The translations under genes and the position numbers were made by a program. From assembly GCA_963747535.1 (NCBI GenBank), contig CAVVFX010000003.1:1-64000 (forward strand): DNA of 64,000 nt. Direction: 5' to 3'. Shown one piece after another: positions 1 through 7,316 of the stretch. Under the pieces are notes generated by a model, which saw only the letters and a list, made by a program, of their open reading frames with translations, had not been told where the DNA came from and made no database searches. The stretch's first letter is position 1; every line of letters starts with the position of its first letter. This DNA is from CAVVFX01 sp963747535. GTDB taxonomy: Bacteria; Acidobacteriota; Terriglobia; Bryobacterales; Bryobacteraceae.

Positions 1-844
1 CTCTTAGCGGATTAAACCCCATCAGCCGTGCGCAGGTCGCGTCCGCCGCGACAGGATCATCGGCAAGCACGATCTTTCCCAGTTGGCAAGCGCTTCCTTG
101 AAGAGGTCCATTGCCTTCCATTGCAGTAATACCATCTGCGATCACGAAGTGAATCGGAACCGTCGCGCAGATGTCGAGGATGCTTTCGTGAATTCCACTC
201 CAGTGCAGTAAGTTCTTCGGCCAGCCATACTTCATTCCCGGCACAATGCCGAACATATTCTTCAGGCTGAGGGTGACCCCTGCCCAATGGTGCGTCTTCA
301 CCTTAGGCATTGAGACAATGAAGTCGGCATCGAGAACCGAGCGCGGTAGCCACAGCTCTCCGAGGCCGCTGTAATTGGCTTTCAGCTTCACTTTCCTGAG
401 CTCGTCGCGGTTCAGATCCACGAACTCGATCTGCCGTTCGCCAAGATGCGGCTTCAGTCCCGCGGCCTGCACTACGAGTTCAGTGTCGCGTTGATGTCCC
501 GGGCCTTCGCCGATTACAACACGGGCGGCGCCAAGACGAAGGAAAGATCGTGCCGCCGCTCCGACAAGAGTGGCGCTTGTGTTTACGGGTCCCGGCAAAT
601 CTTCCACCAGATTTGGTTTGAGAAGAACCCACCGGCCCAGCACTTTGAGGCGGAACAACCGCAATCCGTCCAGAAGGAGCGCCTCGATCTTCTCTGAGTA
701 CTCATTCGCATTCAGCACCGCTACAGCCGAACGAGGTCTCCGATACGAGACGGAGTGCTTCGGCCAGGCCCATTCGGCTGTCATCCCCACTGTCGCGGCC
801 ACACTCACTGAAGAACCAAGGAATCGTCGCCGATCGAGCTTCAT
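1..844 (-). CDS. TAT-exported DUF362 protein (C-terminus cut by window edge)
   Basis: The minus strand starts with ATG at 844 and stays open to the window edge (about 281 residues visible). The N-terminus reads MKLDRRRFLGSSVSVAAT, a twin-arginine signal (RRRFLG plus a small hydrophobic stretch), so the protein should be folded before export. The body matches the DUF362 family: a VLLKPNLVED segment near residue 75, an 'IVSMPKVKTHHWAGVTLSLKNMFG' type region near 180 (key residues K, T, H, N) and a VIADGITAMEG segment near 235. Function of DUF362 is not established; some members carry ferredoxin clusters, but no CxxC cluster motif is visible in the part seen. The start overlaps the toroid gene's stop (ATGA), so the two are translationally coupled. 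Confidence 0.85.
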   Translation of the reverse strand, partial: MKLDRRRFLGSSVSVAATVGMTAEWAWPKHSVSYRRPRSAVAVLNANEYSEKIEALLLDGLRLFRLKVLGRWVLLKPNLVEDLPGPVNTSATLVGAAARSFLRLGAARVVIGEGPGHQRDTELVVQAAGLKPHLGERQIEFVDLNRDELRKVKLKANYSGLGELWLPRSVLDADFIVSMPKVKTHHWAGVTLSLKNMFGIVPGMKYGWPKNLLHWSGIHESILDICATVPIHFVIADGITAMEGNGPLQGSACQLGKIVLADDPVAADATCARLMGFNPLR

Positions 845-1761
845 CGCAGCACCACGAACGGATGAATCATCTCGCCACACTTCAGCGCGAGAAGCGCGGT
901 GGCGAGAGTTGCATTGTTCCGGACCTCGCGACCGTCTCCCATGATCGTCGCCAGTCTGTTCTTGAGAGGCTCGACGGACTCTTGGTACACGAACAAGGTG
1001 AGAATGCACCAGGCAAGACTGGAAACAGAATCCACGCTGGCTGCGTTCTGTCGCAGCCATGACAAGCTCTTTTGAACCATTTCGATTCGCTGTTCGTCCT
1101 GGAGAGCCAGCAGCGCGATCGCTGTCGCCTCAACATGCGGGCGCAGCGGCACTCCGTAAACAAGGCTGTTTCCCGAGTTCCACCCCCCGTCAACACATTC
1201 GCGGTCAAGAAGCATCTCCACGCCCAAATGGATGCGCTTCTCCGATTCCTCTGAGCGATTGCAGACAGTGAATTGCTCAATGGCGATGATGCTGAACGCT
1301 GTGGGGATGACCCAGCTTGCGGAGCCCGTAACCCAAGGCCAGCCATACTTGTCGGGATCGAAGCGAACGTTGCGATCAGAGGTTTTGAATTTCCACCGCC
1401 AGAACCAATGTCCCTCTCGGCCTCGTTCGGCATACAGCCATCGAAAGGCTTTTTCGCGAGCAGCAGTGAAATCGCCCGTTGAGTTCAGTGTGCATAGCGC
1501 GAGCGCTGTCGTCCAGCTCCCCTCGGAATCCCCGAGAAACACCGGCCAGCCGCCATCGCTAAGCTGCGATTTCAGCAGAAACAAGATAGCCTCACTACTG
1601 TTTGCGTGCCTTTCAGGTGCGAGCGCGAGCTCAGCTAAGCACGTGGCTTCGAGGCTCTCCTGCACGGAGTCGAAATACGCCCACCCGCCCGACTTCATTT
1701 GTCGAGACCTGAGCGTTTCAGCGAGCGACGAAATGCGATCAGACCAGAGACCCGGCGCCAT
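841..1761 (-). CDS. Alpha-alpha toroid (prenyltransferase/squalene-oxidase repeat) protein
   Basis: About 306 residues from ATG at 1761 (MAPGLWSDRI). Repeated helical-barrel motifs of the squalene cyclase/prenyltransferase fold are visible: QMKSGGWAYFD, LSDGGWPVFLGDSEGSWTTALAL and VDGGWNSGNSLVYG. It is about half the length of a squalene-hopene cyclase and I see no DxDD catalytic motif, so it is probably not a cyclase; a binding or scaffold role is only inference. An in-frame GTG at 1785 is an alternative start that would overlap the stop of the upstream HTH gene. It lies between that gene and the DUF362 gene, overlapping the latter by 4 bases, so the three form one operon. Confidence 0.8.
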   Translation of the reverse strand: MAPGLWSDRISSLAETLRSRQMKSGGWAYFDSVQESLEATCLAELALAPERHANSSEAILFLLKSQLSDGGWPVFLGDSEGSWTTALALCTLNSTGDFTAAREKAFRWLYAERGREGHWFWRWKFKTSDRNVRFDPDKYGWPWVTGSASWVIPTAFSIIAIEQFTVCNRSEESEKRIHLGVEMLLDRECVDGGWNSGNSLVYGVPLRPHVEATAIALLALQDEQRIEMVQKSLSWLRQNAASVDSVSSLAWCILTLFVYQESVEPLKNRLATIMGDGREVRNNATLATALLALKCGEMIHPFVVLR

Positions 1762-1781
1762 TGTGATCCGTGCGAACTTCA

Positions 1782-2069
1782 CTACGTGCGCAGCGCGGCT
1801 GTTTTTGGCGCGACGCCCGGCTGGTTGTGGACGAGCGAGGCATGTCGCCTTAACCAGTTGGCAAGGTCCCGAGCCCGGAACCGAACGTTTGCCTCGATCT
1901 TGTAATGCGGTATCAGATTGCGGGACACGTAGCTGTAGACGGTTTTTTCGCTGATCGAGAGGATGCGGGCGACTTCGCGCGCCGTCAACAGCTTTTCGCA
2001 AGATTCAAGTAAATCAAAAATGTCGCGGTTCTCTGCATCCGCTAGATGCACGGTGGGGGAGGTGGACAT
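1782..2069 (-). CDS. Excisionase-type helix-turn-helix protein
   Basis: A 95-residue protein from ATG at 2069 (MSTSPTVHLADAEN). The core LTAREVARILSISEKTVYSYVSRNLIPHYKI followed by RFRARDLANWL is the classic MerR/excisionase 'helix_turn_helix_17' fold: a helix-turn-helix, a beta hairpin and a final helix ending in W. Proteins of this type are either phage-type excisionases (recombination directionality factors) or small transcription regulators. It is first gene of the cassette with the toroid and DUF362 genes, which suggests local regulation. It also sits about 1 kb from integrase copy 1, so an excisionase role cannot be excluded. Confidence 0.8.
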   Translation of the reverse strand: MSTSPTVHLADAENRDIFDLLESCEKLLTAREVARILSISEKTVYSYVSRNLIPHYKIEANVRFRARDLANWLRRHASLVHNQPGVAPKTAALRT

Positions 2070-2221
2070 AGCAAAACTCCGATCCCTTGCCGAACGCAAA
2101 CGAGTTGCGCGGCAGTCGGTCTACATAGAATTAATAGAGTGAAACGGAATGCCTGTCAAATGATCGAAGAGTCCGACCTGGCCGGCGGTATGGATTCGTG
2201 GATTGCGGGAAGATAGCTGGG

Positions 2222-2692
2222 TCAGCGAGATCGCTTTTGCATGATCTCGGAGATGACGGCCTGGGACACACGGAAACTGGTTTTCCGTAGTTGAGTAACT
2301 GCCTGGTCGAAACTGACGAGCCCGGCCTGATCGGCTTCGTCGAGCACGGAGAGCGTTCCGGCAACCCTCAGCCCTCTGCGAACTGCCTCCTGCCGTCCGG
2401 CCTGCTCATCAATAAGTAGTACCTCGGCATGCATTTCAGTTGCCAGCGCGATCGCCTCGGTTTCTCCCAGATCAAGCTGCGCGAGGGTCAGGCTGTCTTT
2501 CGGGCTAAGAACTTCCAGCCATTTAGGCGGATCGCAGGCCCAGTCGCTTACCGGTTTCGGTGCGAGCGGATGCTTGAGCTCTGCCAGAACGGCAGGGGGA
2601 ATCAGAATTCGCGTGTACAGCCGCGTTAGCAGATCAATCTGCTCAATTAGAACGAGGTAGTTAATTGGCGAAGTGTCTGCGACGACAACCAT
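2222..2692 (-). CDS. DUF3368 PIN-domain toxin
   Basis: 156 residues from ATG at 2692. The start MVVVADTSPINYLVLI carries the first PIN-domain acidic residue (ADTSP). LGETEAIALA holds the central acidic residue and EVLLIDEQAGRQEAVRRGL the third, the usual metal-binding set of PIN RNases of the DUF3368 family. Such proteins act as VapC-like toxins and are normally paired with UPF0175 antitoxins, exactly as here: the antitoxin gene lies immediately upstream with a 13-base gap. The second UPF0175 copy at 50.7 kb has lost its matching toxin gene. Confidence 0.85.
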   Translation of the reverse strand: MVVVADTSPINYLVLIEQIDLLTRLYTRILIPPAVLAELKHPLAPKPVSDWACDPPKWLEVLSPKDSLTLAQLDLGETEAIALATEMHAEVLLIDEQAGRQEAVRRGLRVAGTLSVLDEADQAGLVSFDQAVTQLRKTSFRVSQAVISEIMQKRSR

Positions 2693-2705
2693 GTCGAGAG
2701 CCGGC

Positions 2706-2981
2706 TCAAAGCTGAGCTTCTCTCGCTCGGAGCTGGCGGAGTGTCTCCCGGTCTTGCTCGAAATCCGCCACCGTCAAGTCGTAAACTTCGTGTTCCTTCA
2801 AAAAGGCGTCCACCTGCATTCGCGTTTCGAAACCGAGCAGCCTGCGAAGCTGAGCCGCCGTAAGCGCCTGGGACCGGTATGCTTCGAGTGCCAGACTTTC
2901 CAATGCCGCACGAGGCAGGTCCTTCCACCTGGTTCCGAGTCCCTTTGCGATGTCTTCCGGCAGTTCCAACGTGATCTGCAT
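2706..2981 (-). CDS. UPF0175 antitoxin
   Basis: 91 residues from ATG at 2981 (MQITLELPEDIAKGL). The pattern of an N-terminal strand, then RAALESLALEAYRSQALTAAQ, then LGFETRMQVDAFLKEH is typical of UPF0175 proteins, small HTH-like antitoxins paired with DUF3368 PIN toxins. An upstream in-frame start five codons earlier is possible, but the family begins at MQI. It lies 13 bases before the toxin and about 115 bases after the stop of integrase copy 1. The paralogue at 50.7 kb differs at scattered residues only and keeps the same gene order relative to its own integrase. Confidence 0.85.
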   Translation of the reverse strand: MQITLELPEDIAKGLGTRWKDLPRAALESLALEAYRSQALTAAQLRRLLGFETRMQVDAFLKEHEVYDLTVADFEQDRETLRQLRAREAQL

Positions 2982-3095
2982 GGTGACGTCCTTCAATCCA
3001 TTATCTCAATCCTCGGCGGTTTCGGCCATGCCTACCTGAAAAGGCGGCTTTCTGCGCGGTTTACAGACCTGCCTGCGTTGCTAACGCGGAACCTG

Positions 3096-4310
3096 TTACT
3101 CCCCAACGGCCCGCGACTGTACCAACCGTGCCTTCCGGGAGGAACGGGACTCGCGTGCCGCGGCCTTTCGGGGCGCCGCGTCGGCCTTGCCGACGGACGG
3201 AATTGTCACTAAATCTACTTCGTCATGAACATCAGTGGCCGGCGCCAGGTAGCGCATCGTGGTTTCCAAGGACTTGTGGCCCATCCAGTGCTGCACGGTC
3301 CGTACGTCGAACCCCCTTCGCAGCATTCCTGTGGCATAGGTGGAACGAAACGTCTTCAGATCGAATTTCGTCGGGTCGAGTTTGGCACGCGTGGCGATGG
3401 ATTTGCAGTGGTCGAGCATGTGCTGTTCGCGGTTTCCGGTAGGGGATGGAAACACAAGTTGGCAGTTCGGGCGATGCGTATGCTTCCGAAGTTCGTCCAT
3501 GAGTTCCGCCGGGGCTGGAACTTCGCGGTCTTCCCATCGCTTCGGGTAGAACCCCAGTTCCGGTTTCGCGGTCGCACGTACAGTCCGCAACTCGAAATTC
3601 ACGTCGCTCCAATACAGGAACATCACCTCCTGCTCGCGGAAACCGGTCAGCAGAAACGTCGCGAACAAGGCGCGTTCCAGATCGAAGCAAGCAGTAAAGA
3701 ATCGAGCAAGCTCATCGTGGCGGTAGACCTTCACGAGCGGCGTGATGCGCTCGGGTAGCTCTAGCTCGCGCGTAATCCCGCTCCTCCCCTGGCGCTTGAG
3801 AAATTGAGCGATGATGACCGTGTTGTGCAGGATCGTGTTGGACCCCAGGCCGTGATCTCTCTTGAGGGTCACAACGAAGCGCGTCAGATCGTCCGCGGAA
3901 ATCGCGTCGATCGAAGCGCGGTCGTGGAAGAAATCAAGGAAGCGTTCGAGTACGGCCTCATACTTCCGGTGAGTATTGGGTTTTTTTAGTGCTTCGATCT
4001 GCTCAAGGTACTTCTTGACGGCCACCTGCAACGCAGGCTTCTTGAAGGTTTCGCCGGCCGTTGCAAATCCGGGAACTCCCAACTTCCGACCTTCCAGTTC
4101 ATGGCGCTTGCGGCGCTGCGCCTCGAGTGCCTGGGCGGCGGTAACGCCGGCGCCTTCACGACGACGCGTTCCGCCTACGTACCACTCGACATAGTAGCGG
4201 CCGTCGGCGATCGCATTCCAGTCGTAGTTGCCTTTGGCATTGCGAGGTATGGAAAACATCTTCCAGCGCCCATCAATCTTGATGCGTTTGACGATGTTGA
4301 CCCGCGACAC
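3096..4310 (-). CDS. Tyrosine site-specific recombinase (integrase copy 1)
   Basis: 404 residues starting at GTG 4310 (MSRVNIVKRIKIDG), preceded by GGAGAGA. The N-terminal arm (about 1-95) is followed by a SAM-like core-binding domain (about 95-185) and the catalytic domain. Likely catalytic residues are R225 (LLTGFREQEV), R322 in KTFRSTYAT, H345 in HWMGHKSLETT and nucleophile Y354 (MRYLAPA). The first position of the usual HxxR box is K319 here, as in copy 2. It is very similar along most of its length to the integrase at 51.1-52.3 kb, and both are followed by a UPF0175 gene. Upstream sequence shared with copy 2 includes the candidate attachment core at 4392-4412. Confidence 0.93.
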   Translation of the reverse strand: MSRVNIVKRIKIDGRWKMFSIPRNAKGNYDWNAIADGRYYVEWYVGGTRRREGAGVTAAQALEAQRRKRHELEGRKLGVPGFATAGETFKKPALQVAVKKYLEQIEALKKPNTHRKYEAVLERFLDFFHDRASIDAISADDLTRFVVTLKRDHGLGSNTILHNTVIIAQFLKRQGRSGITRELELPERITPLVKVYRHDELARFFTACFDLERALFATFLLTGFREQEVMFLYWSDVNFELRTVRATAKPELGFYPKRWEDREVPAPAELMDELRKHTHRPNCQLVFPSPTGNREQHMLDHCKSIATRAKLDPTKFDLKTFRSTYATGMLRRGFDVRTVQHWMGHKSLETTMRYLAPATDVHDEVDLVTIPSVGKADAAPRKAAARESRSSRKARLVQSRAVGE

Positions 4311-4391
4311 AAGTTCTCTCCTGCGAACCGCATTTTAACGGACAGCAGGAAAGACCGCAAATGATGTAATTGACAGAAAACAAAGAGGGTG

Positions 4392-4428
4392 GGTAGAATC
4401 CCAGATTCTAGCACTGATGCACATCTAC
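4392..4428 (-). repeat. Candidate att core with decayed tRNA-Gly-like 5' half
   Basis: On the plus strand GGTAGAA (4392-4398), a 7-base spacer TCCCAGA, then TTCTAGC (4406-4412) form an inverted repeat with one mismatch. Read on the minus strand from 4428, the sequence resembles a tRNA 5' half: TCAGTGCTAGAAT matches a D-arm and is followed by a TGGGA stem strand and TTC. The acceptor and D-stem pairing are imperfect, so this is a decayed or hybrid copy. The adjoining stretch toward the integrase (TTCTACCCACCC then CTTTGTTTTCTG) is shared with the site at 52.41 kb. Calling it an attachment site is inference from position and symmetry. Confidence 0.5.
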
Positions 4429-5198
4429 CAAATTAATCATTGGATACAGCAGAAAACAAGGCAGGTTTTACTATGCCCTGCCGATTTGCGCCCAACTGCG
4501 ACTATCCACACGCCAGAATGGCCCGGACAACCTGTCAGAAGCGAGGCACGACCGCACACAAGTGCCAATTGATTTCTCTCTAAGCCCTCTAAGCCGAACA
4601 AAACCCTGGGACGCTGGCATTGCTTGCTTCGATTGGAGCGAATCAATGGCAAGAACGGCATCTCGGGCTCCGTGCCGTACTTCGAGATAAAGCTCTCGTT
4701 GCTCCACGACGGATTCCTTCCCTGCCAGCTGCACGCAAGCGGCGAGGGCGACGGCCGAGCAGGGCGAAAGCAGACATCGCGAATGAAGATCTCCAGAGCC
4801 GGATTCGTGGGATTCGCCCCTCGAAACGCAGGCGCGGTGATGGTTTCAGCTTCACCACTACTTCTGTCTCGGTTTTGGGGAGGTATTTGCCGGAGCCCTT
4901 AACGACGGCATCTTGTCAATCGCCGTGAATGATGAACAGCCGCATCGCGGGAGAAGTTCTCTACGTCGAAATAATTGGCGAGGACTGGCTCTCCTTATGG
5001 TAGCCCACCTACTCGCATTTGGGACTGCGTAGAGAGATTCAGTCGATCTCTAAGATCCGCCGCGACTGCAGGTAGGGCGCAAATGGCGGTCCGCGACGCC
5101 TCCTGATTTCCAGTTCTGCACAAAGGCCTAGCAAATTAATCACACGCAGCCCCGCCAGTCCAACTTAACGGCGGTTGCGGTCACACCTCCCGGCGAAT
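4429..5198. other. No recognisable gene
   Basis: Only short out-of-family reading frames are present, none with a convincing start or a motif I recognise. The stretch lies between the integrase module and two pseudogenes, so it probably holds decayed coding sequence. A minus-strand segment around 4780-4920 reads somewhat protein-like but could not be assigned. Confidence 0.5.
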
Positions 5199-5626
5199 GA
5201 CCGTCAAGCAGGGGGTTCCTTCCGGCCAACCGAGCAGGTTTGGCAGGCTGGCTACGCACTCTTGAGGTCGCTCTGGCTATCGATTCACGCGTCATCCTCT
5301 TGCAATGCCCGAAGTCCTTTTTCCCCCACGCGGCGAAGGGTGGCCGGAAGATATCGTGGCGAATTTGTGCGCCGAGCAGAATTTGCTTCATTGTGTTGAT
5401 CCGTTCGAAACGAAATCTGTTCCGGCGATATCAGGTATTGGCTCAACCAGAGCGCAAATCATACTCTTACCGCTACACCGATGCCGATCTGAACTCCTCG
5501 GTCAAATGTTGCAACGGGACCCCAGACCGGCTGTCTGTTCAATAATTTTTCATCGGAAGCAGATGCTCTGCGGTTTCGGAAACTCAGCCCATTGCTAGCG
5601 GCCAAAAGGTGCGACGGGGGCATTTA
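5199..5626 (+). pseudogene. Decayed DUF72 gene (C-terminal half)
   Basis: Pieces of a DUF72 protein occur in shifting frames. FRPTEQVWQA near 5219, then AIDSRVILLQCPKSFFP near 5279, DIVANLCAEQNLLHCVDPFE near 5350, SYRYTDADLN near 5465 and NNFSSEADALRFRKL near 5541 align in order with the intact DUF72 protein at 38.0-38.8 kb (FRQTDQVWEA, VVLFQCPKSFFP, LCVEYDLIHCVDPFE, SYRYTDADL, NNFSSKADAQRFRQL). At least three frame changes and loss of the N-terminal half show it is dead. It sits directly before a PolX pseudogene, so the pair looks like an old copy of the stress island. Confidence 0.8.
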
Positions 5627-5779
5627 GAGCGTCGGCCGCAAACCAACCTTGGCACTCCTAGGGTGGACCTTCCAACGGCCGTAACGTTGTTAGCCCTGCG
5701 GTGGGGTCGAAAACCATCTTCCACGGCGAGCACAACGAGCTCCACGCTAATCGGCCCCTCGATTGCAACAGCCTTTACG

Positions 5780-7287
5780 CGAACATGGAGGACTCTCTCC
5801 AGCAGGTTCGCCAGGGATCGGCGAAGCTATTGCGAGCGCGATCCGGGAAATTGTGTTGACCGGAAAGCTGAGAAAACTGGACACGTTGCGCACGCAGGCC
5901 ACGCCTGAGGTCGCGACTCTGGCCGATTATCCCCGCCTCGATCCCAAACGCATCCTTCGCATTTACAAGAATCTGAACATTTCTTCAATAGAGGCGCTCC
6001 GCGAAAAACTGGAAAGCGGCGAAATTGAATTGACGCTCGGGCTTCGGTGGCTCAGCACGTCCGCCAGGGACTATCGGAAGCGCACGCGATGCTGCTTTAT
6101 CGGGCCGACGACTTGCCCAATGCGATCGAGGAGTTTCTTCTCGCGAAGTGCGTCGCAAAGGCGGTTCAAATGGTGGGTGCCTGCCGTCGGCGATCCGAAG
6201 TCATCGAGGAGATTTCTTTTGTGATCGAACCCGATGATTTTCCGTCCACGGTCAGAAAACCGCAGCGTTATGGCTGCCGAACCGAGCTGCTTGCAGCATC
6301 GGAAGACGGGGCCGTCTACGCCCTTGCTGCAGGCGTCACCTTGAAGCTACATCTCAGTTCTTCGCGTGACTTGGGTCTTTCTCTAATTGCGGAGACAGCG
6401 TCGGAAACCCACCTGAAAAAACTCGAAGCCGTTACCGGAAGAATGACTTCGCTTTACGGGAAAACTGCCTTCACGACTGAAATGGCCTTCTATCGCCAGT
6501 TCGGCTTGGCATTTATCGAACTGAACTGCCGGGAAGGCCACGACGAAATCGAACGTGCCCAACGTGGAACTCTGCCCTCGCTGGTCACGGGGAAGAACAC
6601 TCGCGGCGAGCTTTATGCCCACTCTACCTCCACTGACGGCTCACACTCCATTGAAGAGATGGCGATGCCAGCGCGCGATTTCGGATACGAGTTTATCGGC
6701 ATCACGGATCATTCTCAGAGCCTGAAGATTGCTCGAGGCGTTCCGATGGAGGACATGAGGGAGCAAATTCGCTTCATCGATAAGCTGAACTCCCGGTTGA
6801 TCGGTACCCGTGTCCTCAAATCGGCTGAGGTGGATATCCTGGCAGACGGGACACTCGATTATCCAAATGAAGATCTGAAGGAACTCGATTACACGGTTTG
6901 TTCCGTGCATTCGCGTTTCGGCTTTGGGAAGCAGGAACAGACGGAGCGGATTCTTCGTGCCATGGACAATCGGTACTTCAACATTCCGGGACACGCGACC
7001 GGCAGATTGCTTCTCAAGCGACGGGTTACGAACTGGACATGAATCGAATCATTAATCATGCGAGGCAGAACGGGTGTTTCTTTGAGATCAACGCGAGCCC
7101 GGACCGGCTGGACCTATCGGCTGAGACTACTCGTCTGGCCAACGAAGCCGGTGTGAAGATAGCCATTTCCACTGACGCGCATAGCACGCATGAATTTGGG
7201 ACGGTGCGATACGGGATCGATCAAGCCCCGGCGCGCCGGCCTCGGATCGGCTTCCGTTCTGAATTGCTTGCCCTGGTCTTCTCTTGA
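5780..7287 (+). pseudogene. Frameshifted DNA polymerase/3'-5' exonuclease PolX
   Basis: The translation aligns with the intact PolX at 30.6-32.3 kb from GIGEAIASAIREIVLTGKL near 5815 to the C-terminus at 7287. Single-base losses break it near 6045 (LGLR, then MAQHVRQGL in another frame) and near 7020 (LLKR, then GYELDMNRII in another frame), and the N-terminal 70 or so residues are scrambled. The PHP-domain part is well preserved: LYAHSTSTDGSHS, YEFIGITDHSQSLKIARG, VHSRFGFGKQEQ and EINASPDRLDLS. The long central open frame (6047-7042) could still give a truncated protein, but not a complete polymerase. The intact paralogue elsewhere in the window explains relaxed selection. Confidence 0.85.
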
Positions 7288-7316
7288 ACCGCTGTTTCGG
7301 CGCTGATGGAAAAACA

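Noticed and set aside
1232..1954. Long plus-strand reading frame opposite the toroid gene
   Set aside because: It is the complement of a well-supported minus-strand gene, has no ribosome site and no family features.
4471..4734. Possible ligase-like remnant upstream of the DUF72 pseudogene
   Set aside because: Could not align any frame convincingly with LigD or another family.
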